Of a stretch of 64,000 bases of DNA, positions 9,792 through 17,218 are shown in pieces. The DNA comes from Agrobacterium tumefaciens (GTDB lineage Bacteria > Pseudomonadota > Alphaproteobacteria > Rhizobiales > Rhizobiaceae). The first letter of the stretch is position 1, and each line of letters starts with the position of its first letter. The notes beneath the pieces were generated by a model. It saw only the letters and a list, made by a program, of their open reading frames with translations, had not been told where the DNA came from and did not search any database. The position numbers were made by a program, and so were the translations under genes. Location of the stretch: contig NZ_CP072308.1 of assembly GCF_017726655.1 (NCBI RefSeq), positions 1,922,001 through 1,986,000 on the forward strand, in the 5' to 3' direction.

Positions 9792-10901
9792 ATGTACGTT
9801 GCTGTCAAAGGCGGGGAGACCGCCATAGCCAACGCCCACCGGCTGCTGGCCGACAAGCGGCGCGGAGACCGTGACCTGCCGGCGATGAGCGTTGCGCAAA
9901 TCGTTTCGCAGCTCTCGCTCGCGGTGGACCGGGTCATGGCAGAGGCGTCGCTCTACGATCAGTCGCTTGCAGCGCTGGCCGTCAAGCAGGCCCGCGGCGA
10001 CATGATCGAAGCCATCTTCCTGCTGCGCGCCTACCGTACCACCCTGCCGCGTTATGGATATTCTGTCCCGGTGGACACCGCTGCAATGACGGTGCAGCGG
10101 CGTGTGTCCGCCACCTACAAGGATTTGCCCGGCGGGCAGTTGCTGGGCCCGACCTTCGATTATACCCACCGCCTGCTCGACCCCTCCCTGCTCGAGGACG
10201 ACCCTGTCGAAACCGCCGCCCAGCGCGAAGGCGAGCAGGAATATGTCATGCGCGTTTCCGATATTCTTGATGAGGAGGGACTGATCGAAAGCGACGGCGG
10301 CATGCCTGACGATCACGTTGCGGGCGACCTGACGCGGGAACCAATGGAGTTTCCGATGCCGCGTGACCTGCGCCTGCAGTCGTTGGCGCGTGGCGACGAA
10401 GGTTTTCTCCTTGCGCTCGCCTACTCCACGCAAAGAGGATACGGCCGGACACACCCCTTCGTCGGAGAAATCCGCATTGGCGAGGTCGAGGTTGAACTCG
10501 ACGTTCCCGAGCTCGGATTCAGTGTTTCCCTTGGCGATATCCAGGTGACTGAATGCCAGATGGTGAACCAGTTCAAGGGTTCGGCAAAGGCACCGCCGCA
10601 GTTCACACGCGGTTACGGTCTGGTATTTGGACAGAGCGAACGCAAGGCTATGGCCATGTCTCTTGTCGACCGGGCGCTGCGGGCAGGAGAGTTCGGCGAG
10701 GATGTGGTCGCTCCCGCGCAGGACGAGGAGTTTGTCATTTCACACGCCGACAATGTGCAGGCCACGGGCTTTGTTGAACACCTGAAATTGCCGCACTACG
10801 TGGACTTTCAGGCCGAACTCGGCCTGGTCAGAAAGATGCGCGCGGATTTCGACGCGATCAACGCCGATGGGGCCGTGTGGATGGGCGATGCGGCCGAATA
10901 A
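9792..10901 (+). CDS. phnI: C-P lyase complex subunit PhnI
   Basis: 369 residues. PhnI carries the nucleosidase/phosphonate-transfer activity that displaces adenine from ATP to give ribose-1-alkylphosphonate 5-triphosphate, assisted by PhnG, H and L. Conserved stretches include MYVAVKGGETAI at the start, EASLYDQSLAALAVKQARGD near residue 55 and YGLVFGQSERKAMAMSLVDR near residue 275. It is tightly coupled to phnH. The 133 bp that follow before phnJ hold a small gene on the opposite strand, an unusual break in the usual phnGHIJ order. Confidence 0.95.
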   Translation: MYVAVKGGETAIANAHRLLADKRRGDRDLPAMSVAQIVSQLSLAVDRVMAEASLYDQSLAALAVKQARGDMIEAIFLLRAYRTTLPRYGYSVPVDTAAMTVQRRVSATYKDLPGGQLLGPTFDYTHRLLDPSLLEDDPVETAAQREGEQEYVMRVSDILDEEGLIESDGGMPDDHVAGDLTREPMEFPMPRDLRLQSLARGDEGFLLALAYSTQRGYGRTHPFVGEIRIGEVEVELDVPELGFSVSLGDIQVTECQMVNQFKGSAKAPPQFTRGYGLVFGQSERKAMAMSLVDRALRAGEFGEDVVAPAQDEEFVISHADNVQATGFVEHLKLPHYVDFQAELGLVRKMRADFDAINADGAVWMGDAAE

Positions 10902-10997
10902 TCAGCGGCTGTGCTGCTCGCCGAACCAGTAAGCACAAAAGACGGTCGATGCCGCAAAGACAGCAAAGAACACGGCTGCAAGAATTCCAATCTCCAT
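10902..10997 (-). CDS. Putative 31-residue single-pass membrane peptide, antisense between phnI and phnJ
   Basis: Short reading frame that begins MEIGILAAVFFAVFAASTVF and ends CAYWFGEQHSR. About residues 3-24 form one hydrophobic helix and the C-terminus is charged, giving a typical small single-transmembrane protein. Its ATG is preceded on the minus strand by AAAAAAGGAG with a 9-nt spacer to ATG, an excellent Shine-Dalgarno sequence and the best evidence that it is translated. It opposes the phn operon; its stop codon abuts the phnI stop with no gap. I recognise no family and assign no function. The main alternative is a chance reading frame. Confidence 0.55.
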   Translation of the reverse strand: MEIGILAAVFFAVFAASTVFCAYWFGEQHSR

Positions 10998-11034
10998 GAG
11001 CTTGTACTCCTTTTTTACACAAGGCTAACGCGCA

Positions 11035-11937
11035 ATGCTTAAAGAAGTTTCATTCGACGACGGGCTGGCTGCCTACAACTTCGCTTATCTCGATGAACAG
11101 ACAAAGCGGATGATCCGCCGGGCGATCCTCAAGGCCATCGCCATTCCGGGTTACCAGGTTCCCTTCGCTTCCCGCGAAATGCCCATGCCCTATGGCTGGG
11201 GCACCGGCGGCGTGCAGTTGACGGCCTCCATCCTTGGTCCCGACGATGTGCTGAAAGTCATCGACCAGGGCGCGGACGACACCACGAACGCCGTCTCCAT
11301 TCGAGCCTTCTTCCAGAAGGTGGCTGATGTGGCCGTCACCACCCGCACGAAGGATGCCACCATCATCCAGACGCGGCACCGTATTCCGGAGGAGGACCTG
11401 CATTCCGGTCAGGTGCTTGTATATCAGGTTCCAATCCCCGAGCCCCTTCGCTTTCTCGAGCCGCGCGAGACGGAAACCCGTGTCATGCATGCACTGGAAG
11501 AATACGGCCTGATGCACGTCAAGCTTTACGAGGACATCGCCCGCAACGGCCGCATTTCCACTACCTATGCCTATCCGGTGAAAGTCGCCGGGCGTTATGT
11601 GATGGACCCCTCGCCGACGCCGAAATTCGACAATCCGAAAATGAATATGTCGGAGGCGTTGCAGCTGTTCGGCGCCGGGCGCGAAAAGCGCATCTATGCC
11701 GTGCCTCCCTATACGGATGTCGTCAGCCTGGATTTCGAGGATCACCCGTTTGAAGTCCAGCGCTTCGACAAGCCCTGCGCACTGTGCGGCGCGGAGAATG
11801 TCTATCTCGACGAGGTGGTGCTGGATGACAAGGGCGGGCGCATGTTCGTCTGCTCCGACACCGACCATTGCGATGATCGCCGCGCCAATGGCCATAAGGG
11901 CCACCTGCTGGCGGTTGTAAAGGAGGCAGCAGAATGA
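11035..11937 (+). CDS. phnJ: Alpha-D-ribose 1-methylphosphonate 5-phosphate C-P-lyase PhnJ
   Basis: Radical SAM-type enzyme that cleaves the carbon-phosphorus bond, releasing alkane and ribose-1,2-cyclic-phosphate-5-phosphate; 300 residues. Four conserved cysteines are at about residues 248, 251, 273 and 279 (CALC, VCS and HCDD contexts), the same spacing as the iron-sulfur and catalytic cysteines of E. coli PhnJ. The N-terminal GYQVPFASREMPMPYGWGTG block is also diagnostic. An AAGG ribosome binding site precedes the start. The stop overlaps phnK by 4 bp (ATGA). Confidence 0.97.
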   Translation: MLKEVSFDDGLAAYNFAYLDEQTKRMIRRAILKAIAIPGYQVPFASREMPMPYGWGTGGVQLTASILGPDDVLKVIDQGADDTTNAVSIRAFFQKVADVAVTTRTKDATIIQTRHRIPEEDLHSGQVLVYQVPIPEPLRFLEPRETETRVMHALEEYGLMHVKLYEDIARNGRISTTYAYPVKVAGRYVMDPSPTPKFDNPKMNMSEALQLFGAGREKRIYAVPPYTDVVSLDFEDHPFEVQRFDKPCALCGAENVYLDEVVLDDKGGRMFVCSDTDHCDDRRANGHKGHLLAVVKEAAE

Positions 11938-12710
11938 GCGACGCACCGCTTCTGAAAGTCCGGGACGTTTCCAAATATTACGGCGACCGCGCCGGTTGCC
12001 GCAACGTCTCCTTCGAGCTTTACGCCGGCGAGGTTCTGGCGATTGTCGGCGAATCCGGCTCAGGCAAGACGACCCTTCTCAACTGCATTTCTACCCGGCT
12101 GATGCCAACGGCAGGCAGCGTGGAATATCGCATGCGCGACGGCTCCGTGCGTGACCTTTACCACATGGGAGAAGCCGAACGGCGTTTCCTGATGCGGACC
12201 GACTGGGGTTTCGTGCACCAGAACCCCGCAGATGGGCTGCGCATGGCGGTGTCGGCTGGCGCGAATGTTGGCGAGCGGCTGATGGCCGTGGGCAACAGGC
12301 ATTACGGCAATATCCGTCAATCGGCCAGCGAATGGCTGGAGCGGGTGGAAATCGGCACCGACCGTATCGACGACCAGCCGCGCGCCTTCTCGGGCGGCAT
12401 GCGCCAGCGCCTCCAGATCGCCCGCAACCTTGTCACCTCGCCGCGCCTTGTCTTCATGGATGAGCCGACAGGTGGTCTCGATGTTTCGGTGCAGGCGCGT
12501 CTGCTCGATCTGGTTCGTGGCCTCGTCAACGATCTCGGCCTTGCCGTTGTCGTCGTCACGCATGACCTCGCGGTTGCGCGGCTTCTTTCCCATCGCATGA
12601 TGGTGATGAAGGGCGGCGATGTCATTGAGCACGGTCTGACCGACCGGGTGCTGGACGACCCCCGCGAGCCCTACACGCAATTGCTTGTTTCCTCCATTTT
12701 GCAGGTCTAG
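11934..12710 (+). CDS. phnK: C-P lyase-associated ABC ATPase PhnK
   Basis: 258-residue ABC-type ATPase that docks on the PhnGHIJ core through PhnJ rather than driving transport. Walker A is GESGSGKTT near residue 40, the signature is FSGGMRQRLQIARNL near residue 150 and Walker B is LVFMDEPTGGLD near residue 170. The sequence resembles nickel/dipeptide ATPases, but the position directly after phnJ identifies it. It is followed by 66 bp before phnL. Confidence 0.95.
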   Translation: MSDAPLLKVRDVSKYYGDRAGCRNVSFELYAGEVLAIVGESGSGKTTLLNCISTRLMPTAGSVEYRMRDGSVRDLYHMGEAERRFLMRTDWGFVHQNPADGLRMAVSAGANVGERLMAVGNRHYGNIRQSASEWLERVEIGTDRIDDQPRAFSGGMRQRLQIARNLVTSPRLVFMDEPTGGLDVSVQARLLDLVRGLVNDLGLAVVVVTHDLAVARLLSHRMMVMKGGDVIEHGLTDRVLDDPREPYTQLLVSSILQV

Positions 12711-12776
12711 CCGCGCGATGCCGAAAAGCGCCTCCCGCTTTTCGCAGAAGATCAGCGCAGGAAGAGAAAATCCACC

Positions 12777-13484
12777 ATGCCGACACCTCTCATCGTTTCG
12801 GAAGTCTTTAAAAGCTTCACCATGCATCTTCGCGACGGCATCGAGCTGCCTGTCGTCCGCGACGTGAATTTTTCCGTATCTGGCGGCGAATGCGTCGTGC
12901 TCGGCGGCCCTTCTGGCATCGGCAAAAGCTCGATCCTGAAAATGCTCTATGGCAATTACGCCATCGACAGCGGGCAGATCCTTATTCGCCATCAGGGCGA
13001 GGTTGTCGATATTGGCAGCGCTTCACCCCGCACAATTCTCGATATCCGTCATCGCACCATCGGTTATGTCAGCCAGTTTTTGCGGACGGTACCCCGCGTC
13101 GCGGCGATTGACGTGGTTGCCGAGCCGCTTCTGGCGCGCAAGGTTGCCGCTCAAGATGCGCGTGAGCAGGCCGCCGCACTGCTTTCGAAACTCAACCTGC
13201 CACGGGAATTGTGGTCGCTGCCGCCCGCCACCTTTTCGGGCGGCGAGCAGCAGCGCGTCAATATCGCGCGCGGTTTCATCACCGATCATGCAATCCTGCT
13301 TCTCGACGAGCCAACGGCCTCACTCGACGCCACCAACCGGCGTGTGGTGGTGGAGATGATCAGGGAGAAGAAAGAAAAGGGCACCGCGCTGCTCGGCATT
13401 TTTCACGATGAAGAAGTGCGAGAGGCCGTGGCCGACCGCATTCTCGACGTCTCGCAATTTTCGCCCCGGAAGGCAGCAGCATGA
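12777..13484 (+). CDS. phnL: C-P lyase-associated ABC ATPase PhnL
   Basis: 235 residues. Walker A GGPSGIGKSSILK near residue 45, signature FSGGEQQRVNIARGF near residue 155 and Walker B LLLDEPTASLD near residue 175. PhnL is required with PhnG, H and I for forming the nucleotide phosphonate and is a LolD-like ABC protein without a permease partner. AGGAAG lies upstream of the ATG. The stop overlaps the acyltransferase gene by 4 bp. Confidence 0.95.
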   Translation: MPTPLIVSEVFKSFTMHLRDGIELPVVRDVNFSVSGGECVVLGGPSGIGKSSILKMLYGNYAIDSGQILIRHQGEVVDIGSASPRTILDIRHRTIGYVSQFLRTVPRVAAIDVVAEPLLARKVAAQDAREQAAALLSKLNLPRELWSLPPATFSGGEQQRVNIARGFITDHAILLLDEPTASLDATNRRVVVEMIREKKEKGTALLGIFHDEEVREAVADRILDVSQFSPRKAAA

Positions 13485-14098
13485 ACTCCAAAGTCGGTCT
13501 CGAACCCGTCATCCACGACACTGCCCGTGTCCTCAATTCCTCGATTGGCCACTTTACCGAAATTTCGGAGCGCTGCCGCATCGAAGAGGTCGAGATGGGC
13601 GACTATTCGTACGTCATGCAGGATGGCGCGATCTGGTGCGCCACCATCGGCAAATTCGTCAATATCGCCGCTTCCGTCCGCATCAACGCCACCAACCATC
13701 CGATGCAGCGGGCGACCCTGCACCACTTCACTTACCGCGCCAACAATTATTGGGACGACGCGGAAGACGAGTCCGACTTTTTCGCCGCCCGCCGCGCCAG
13801 ACGCGTGGTGATCGGCCACGACGTATGGATCGGCCATGGCGCCACCATCCTGCCGGGTGTCAACGTCGGCAATGGCGCTGTCATCGGGGCTGGCGCCGTC
13901 GTCTCGAAGGATGTTGCGCCCTATACGATTGTCGGGGGCGTTCCCGCGAGGTTGATCCGCGACCGCTTTCCGCCTGAGGTCGGCCAGCAGATGGATGATC
14001 TGCGCTGGTGGGACTGGGACCACAAGAGGCTGCGCGACGCACTCGATGATTTCCGCAGCCTGTCAGCCGAAGATTTCATCGCAAAATATCGCGGCTGA
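13481..14098 (+). CDS. Phosphonate-locus hexapeptide-repeat acyltransferase
   Basis: 205-residue left-handed beta-helix acetyltransferase of the family found in phn operons (chloramphenicol acetyltransferase-like). Hexapeptide repeats run from about residue 20 to 70 and from 105 to 150 (IGHDVWIGHGATILPGVNVG, then NGAVIGAGAVVSKDV), with the motif VGGVPARLIRDRFP closing the helix. An insertion around residues 75-105 (HHFTYRANNYWDD) probably shapes the acceptor site. It may acetylate aminoalkylphosphonates in the manner of PhnO, although it belongs to a different fold; that is inference. It is the last gene before a strong terminator. Confidence 0.85.
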   Translation: MNSKVGLEPVIHDTARVLNSSIGHFTEISERCRIEEVEMGDYSYVMQDGAIWCATIGKFVNIAASVRINATNHPMQRATLHHFTYRANNYWDDAEDESDFFAARRARRVVIGHDVWIGHGATILPGVNVGNGAVIGAGAVVSKDVAPYTIVGGVPARLIRDRFPPEVGQQMDDLRWWDWDHKRLRDALDDFRSLSAEDFIAKYRG

Positions 14099-14119
14099 GA
14101 CATCGCCCGTCTGATATAT

Positions 14120-14150
14120 CCCCCGGGACCTATCCGGGGGTTAGTTTTTA
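14120..14150 (+). terminator. Intrinsic terminator after the phnG-to-acyltransferase operon
   Basis: Perfect 7-bp stem CCCCCGG / CCGGGGG with a 7-nt loop, followed by TTAGTTTTTA. It lies 21 bp after the acyltransferase stop codon and separates this unit from phnC. Confidence 0.85.
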
Positions 14151-14245
14151 AGCCTTGTCGATCATTCCGAAAAAATTGGTTCGAACTTTCGCCGGCGAAA
14201 TGCAGTCGCGCTACATCAGCACCTTGTAATATTTTCTTCATCAAA

Positions 14246-14263
14246 CTGACATTGGCACTTCAC
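14246..14263 (+). promoter_or_regulatory. Candidate Pho box upstream of phnC
   Basis: CTGACAT-N4-ACTTCAC resembles two units of the PhoB direct repeat (CTGTCAT with 4-bp spacing); a weaker third unit, CATTGTT, ends directly before the ATG at 14275. A PhoB-dependent promoter here would place transcription start near 14300, which favours the ATG at 14311 for phnC. Match is imperfect. Confidence 0.45.
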
Positions 14264-14310
14264 GCATCATTGTTATGTCCAACCCCGTCATAAGAAGATT
14301 GGACGGGGAA

Positions 14311-15171
14311 ATGAGCTTTCACCTGAAGCAAGTCACGCGCCGTTTCGGCAACCATACCGCGGTCGATGCCGTGAATGTCGAAATACCGCAGGGACAGATG
14401 GTAGGCGTGATAGGACGTTCCGGAGCGGGAAAGTCAACGCTGCTGCGGATGATAAACCGGCTCATCGATCCCTCCTCCGGCTCAATTCATTTCAACGATA
14501 CCGAAGTTTCGTCCTTGAAAGGTGCCGCGCTCCGCAACTGGCAGCGCGACTGCGCCATGATCTTCCAGCAGTTCAATCTCGTCCCGCGCCTCGACGTGCT
14601 TACCAATGTCATGCTCGGCCGCCTCAACCACCGTTCGACGCTGCTCAGCCTCTTCAACATCTTCACGGATGAAGAGCGGCTGATGGCGATCGCCGCACTT
14701 GAACGGCTGGGCATCGAGCATGTGGCAATGCAGGCCGCAGGTACGCTTTCCGGGGGCCAGCAACAGCGCGTGGCGATTGCCCGCGCCCTGATGCAGTCTC
14801 CGAAGATGGTCCTGGCCGATGAGCCGATCGCCTCGCTCGACCCGCTGAACGCCAAAATCGTTATGGACGCGCTGCGCGACATCAACGAGCGCGAAGGCAT
14901 CACTGTCGTTACGAATCTGCACACACTGGATACAGCGCGCAACTATTGCGAACGCATCATCGGCATGTCGAAAGGCCGCGTCGTTTTTGATGGCACGCCG
15001 GCTGAGCTGACGGCTGCCGCCGTGACGGAAATCTACGGCACGGACTCACACGGCGCCGGCATCGACGAGACCATGACCTCGACCAGTATAACCATTCCCG
15101 GCGCGCAACTTGCCGCGCGTCCGGTGCAGCAATCTGCCGGCCCAGAACCGCTCGCTCTCGCCGGGCTCTGA
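14311..15171 (+). CDS. phnC: Phosphonate ABC transporter ATP-binding protein PhnC
   Basis: 286 residues from ATG 14311. Walker [14 protein letters not shown] near residue 37, a PhnC-typical [20 protein letters not shown] block near residue 80, signature [13 protein letters not shown] near residue 145 and Walker [12 protein letters not shown] near residue 170. The tail after about residue 245 is low-complexity and not part of the ABC fold. An in-frame ATG at 14275 would add 12 residues, but it has no ribosome binding site and abuts the candidate Pho box. It energises PhnE1/E2 with PhnD as binding protein. Confidence 0.93.
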   Translation: MSFHLKQVTRRFGNHTAVDAVNVEIPQGQMVGVIGRSGAGKSTLLRMINRLIDPSSGSIHFNDTEVSSLKGAALRNWQRDCAMIFQQFNLVPRLDVLTNVMLGRLNHRSTLLSLFNIFTDEERLMAIAALERLGIEHVAMQAAGTLSGGQQQRVAIARALMQSPKMVLADEPIASLDPLNAKIVMDALRDINEREGITVVTNLHTLDTARNYCERIIGMSKGRVVFDGTPAELTAAAVTEIYGTDSHGAGIDETMTSTSITIPGAQLAARPVQQSAGPEPLALAGL

Positions 15172-15255
15172 GGAACCGCTCAGCATCGTTTGCGTCCGCG
15201 TCAAGGGCCAACATCTCAAAACAACTCCGGCTCGCCGGGAAACAGGAGAAAGTCC

Positions 15256-16161
15256 ATGTTGAAGAAATTGCTTCTCTCGGCAGTCGCCCTTGGCGTTCTG
15301 GCCGGTTCCGCCATGGCTCAGGACATCAAGGTTCTGCGCATCGGTCTAGACGGTTCCGAAAACGAGGCAGACCAGATCCGCAACGCCAAGTGCGTCGCCG
15401 ATGGCCTCAAGGCTGCAACGGGCGTTTCCGAAGTGCAGGTATTCCCGTCGCCGGATTATAACGGCGTTATCCAGGGCCTTCTCGGCGGCACCATCGACAT
15501 CGCCTCCATGGGCGCGTCGTCCTATGCCAAGATCGCCATCGCTGACCCGAAGGCCGTCGATCCGATCCTGACCTATACGGGCTCTGACGGCTCCAGCGGC
15601 TATTACACCATCATGGTTGCCCGCAAGGACAGCGGCATCAAAACCCTGGCGGATGCCAAGGGCAAGAAGATCGGCTTTGCCGACCCCGACTCCACATCTG
15701 GCTTCCTTATTCCAAACGTTGCCATCCCTAAGGAAACCGGCACGCCGATCAAGGAATACTTCTCCGAAACCGGCTTTGGTGGCGGCCACGAGAACCTCGT
15801 TCTCGCCGTTCTCGACAAGAAGTTCGATGTCGGAACCACCTTTGGTTCGGGCGTTGGCAAGTGGGAAGACGGCTACTCCGGTGGCAACCTTCACCAGATG
15901 GTCAAGAAGGGCAACCTCGACATGGACGATATCGTTGAAGTCTGGAAGTCACCGCTGATCCCGAACGGCCCGCTGCTCGTTGCCAACAAGATCGGCGACA
16001 GCATGAAGCAGAAGGTCGAGGACTTCTTCATGGAACTGCCGAAAAAGGACCTCGCCTGCTTCCAGGGTTTCACCCAGGGCAAAAACACCGCCTACATCAA
16101 GGTCGACCCGTCCTTCTACCAGACGATCATCGACGCCCGTAAGTCCGTTATCGGCGGCTGA
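15256..16161 (+). CDS. phnD: Phosphonate-binding periplasmic protein PhnD
   Basis: 301 residues, with a Sec signal peptide at 1-22 (MLKKLLLSAVALGVLAGSAM, cleaved after AQ or nearby). SBP type 2 fold; the phosphonate-binding loop MGASSYAKIA is near residue 80 and the conserved KGKKIGFADPDSTSGFLIPN near residue 135 carries the Ser/Thr ligands. A good AGGAG ribosome binding site sets the start at 15256 rather than earlier codons. Followed by a stable hairpin before the permease genes. Confidence 0.96.
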   Translation: MLKKLLLSAVALGVLAGSAMAQDIKVLRIGLDGSENEADQIRNAKCVADGLKAATGVSEVQVFPSPDYNGVIQGLLGGTIDIASMGASSYAKIAIADPKAVDPILTYTGSDGSSGYYTIMVARKDSGIKTLADAKGKKIGFADPDSTSGFLIPNVAIPKETGTPIKEYFSETGFGGGHENLVLAVLDKKFDVGTTFGSGVGKWEDGYSGGNLHQMVKKGNLDMDDIVEVWKSPLIPNGPLLVANKIGDSMKQKVEDFFMELPKKDLACFQGFTQGKNTAYIKVDPSFYQTIIDARKSVIGG

Positions 16162-16179
16162 TTCTCAAATCATATCAGG

Positions 16180-16211
16180 AAGCGGCGGTGCCTGGCGGCA
16201 TCGCCGCTTTT
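16180..16211 (+). terminator. Hairpin between phnD and phnE1, likely partial terminator or mRNA-stabilising stem
   Basis: AAGCGGCG-G-TGCC pairs with GGCA-T-CGCCGCTT around a 4-nt loop (TGGC), about 13 bp with one G-T wobble, ending in TTTT. It lies 18 bp after the phnD stop. A stem here would let the binding protein be made in excess over the membrane subunits. Confidence 0.7.
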
Positions 16212-16231
16212 GCCAATAAAGGAAGAGCGGC

Positions 16232-17218
16232 ATGGCGACCACACTGCACCAGGGCACCCTCTCGCCCGAGGGATTGAGCGCATCGTCGAAAACGGTCATG
16301 CGTCACTATCAGCAGCAGCTCAAGACGCGGCGAATCTACACCGTCATCTCGCTCGTGGTCTTTCTCGCCATCCTTGCCGCCTCCCTGAATTTTGCCAATG
16401 CGGCCAATTCAGGCAAGTTTTTCGAGCGCCTGCCCTATTTCTTCGATTTCATGAAGACCTTCGTGCCTGATAGTCCGCTGGAAGTCTTCCGGGCGATGTT
16501 CGACCTGCCGTCGCCCTATGCGGATGGTTCGCTGAAATATAATTATGTCGCCGATCGCGTTTACATCGCCGATGGTTTCTACATCCCGCATTTCATCTAC
16601 CAGCTGATCATCACGCTCAATATCGCGCTGGTTTCGACGATCATTGGCACCGGCTTTGCCTTCGTGCTCTGTTTCTTCGCCTCCACCAATCTCATCGGCG
16701 CCGGGCTCGTGCGCTGGGTGGTGCGCCGGATTATGGAAGTGTTGCGGGCCTTTCCTGAAATTGTGGTCGCCGGACTGTTGACCGCCATCCTGTCGATCGG
16801 CCCGATCGCGGCGATCATCGCAATTTCGGTCCACACGATCGGCGCTCTCGGAAAGCTCTTTTTCGAAGTTGTTGAGAATGCCGACATGAAACCGGACGAA
16901 GGCCTGCGCGCCGCGGGCGCCAACTGGCTCGAACGCGTGCGTTTTGCCATCGTGCCTCAGGTTCTTCCGAATTTCGTTTCCTATGCCCTCCTGCGCGCTG
17001 AGATCAACGTGCGTGCCTCCACCATCATCGGCGCGGTGGGCGGCGGCGGTATCGGGGAGGTCTTCCGCCTGTCGATCGGCAACGATCATGCGGCAAAGAC
17101 CTATGCCATCATCATTTTACTGTTGATTACCATCATCGCCGTCGACCAGTTCTCCAGCTGGCTGCGCCGCCGGCTGATCGGCCAACAATCCTTTGAATTC
17201 GGACGGGGAGCGGCCTGA
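16232..17218 (+). CDS. phnE: Phosphonate ABC transporter permease PhnE1
   Basis: 328 residues. Membrane segments lie near 28-48, 125-150, 165-190, 195-215 and 285-305. The EAA loop is GLRAAGANWLERVRFAIVPQ near residue 225, followed by the permease signature RASTIIGAVGGGGIGEVFRL. Good ribosome binding site AAAGGAAG. First of two tandem PhnE paralogues; its stop shares one base with the start of the second. Confidence 0.95.
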   Translation: MATTLHQGTLSPEGLSASSKTVMRHYQQQLKTRRIYTVISLVVFLAILAASLNFANAANSGKFFERLPYFFDFMKTFVPDSPLEVFRAMFDLPSPYADGSLKYNYVADRVYIADGFYIPHFIYQLIITLNIALVSTIIGTGFAFVLCFFASTNLIGAGLVRWVVRRIMEVLRAFPEIVVAGLLTAILSIGPIAAIIAISVHTIGALGKLFFEVVENADMKPDEGLRAAGANWLERVRFAIVPQVLPNFVSYALLRAEINVRASTIIGAVGGGGIGEVFRLSIGNDHAAKTYAIIILLLITIIAVDQFSSWLRRRLIGQQSFEFGRGAA

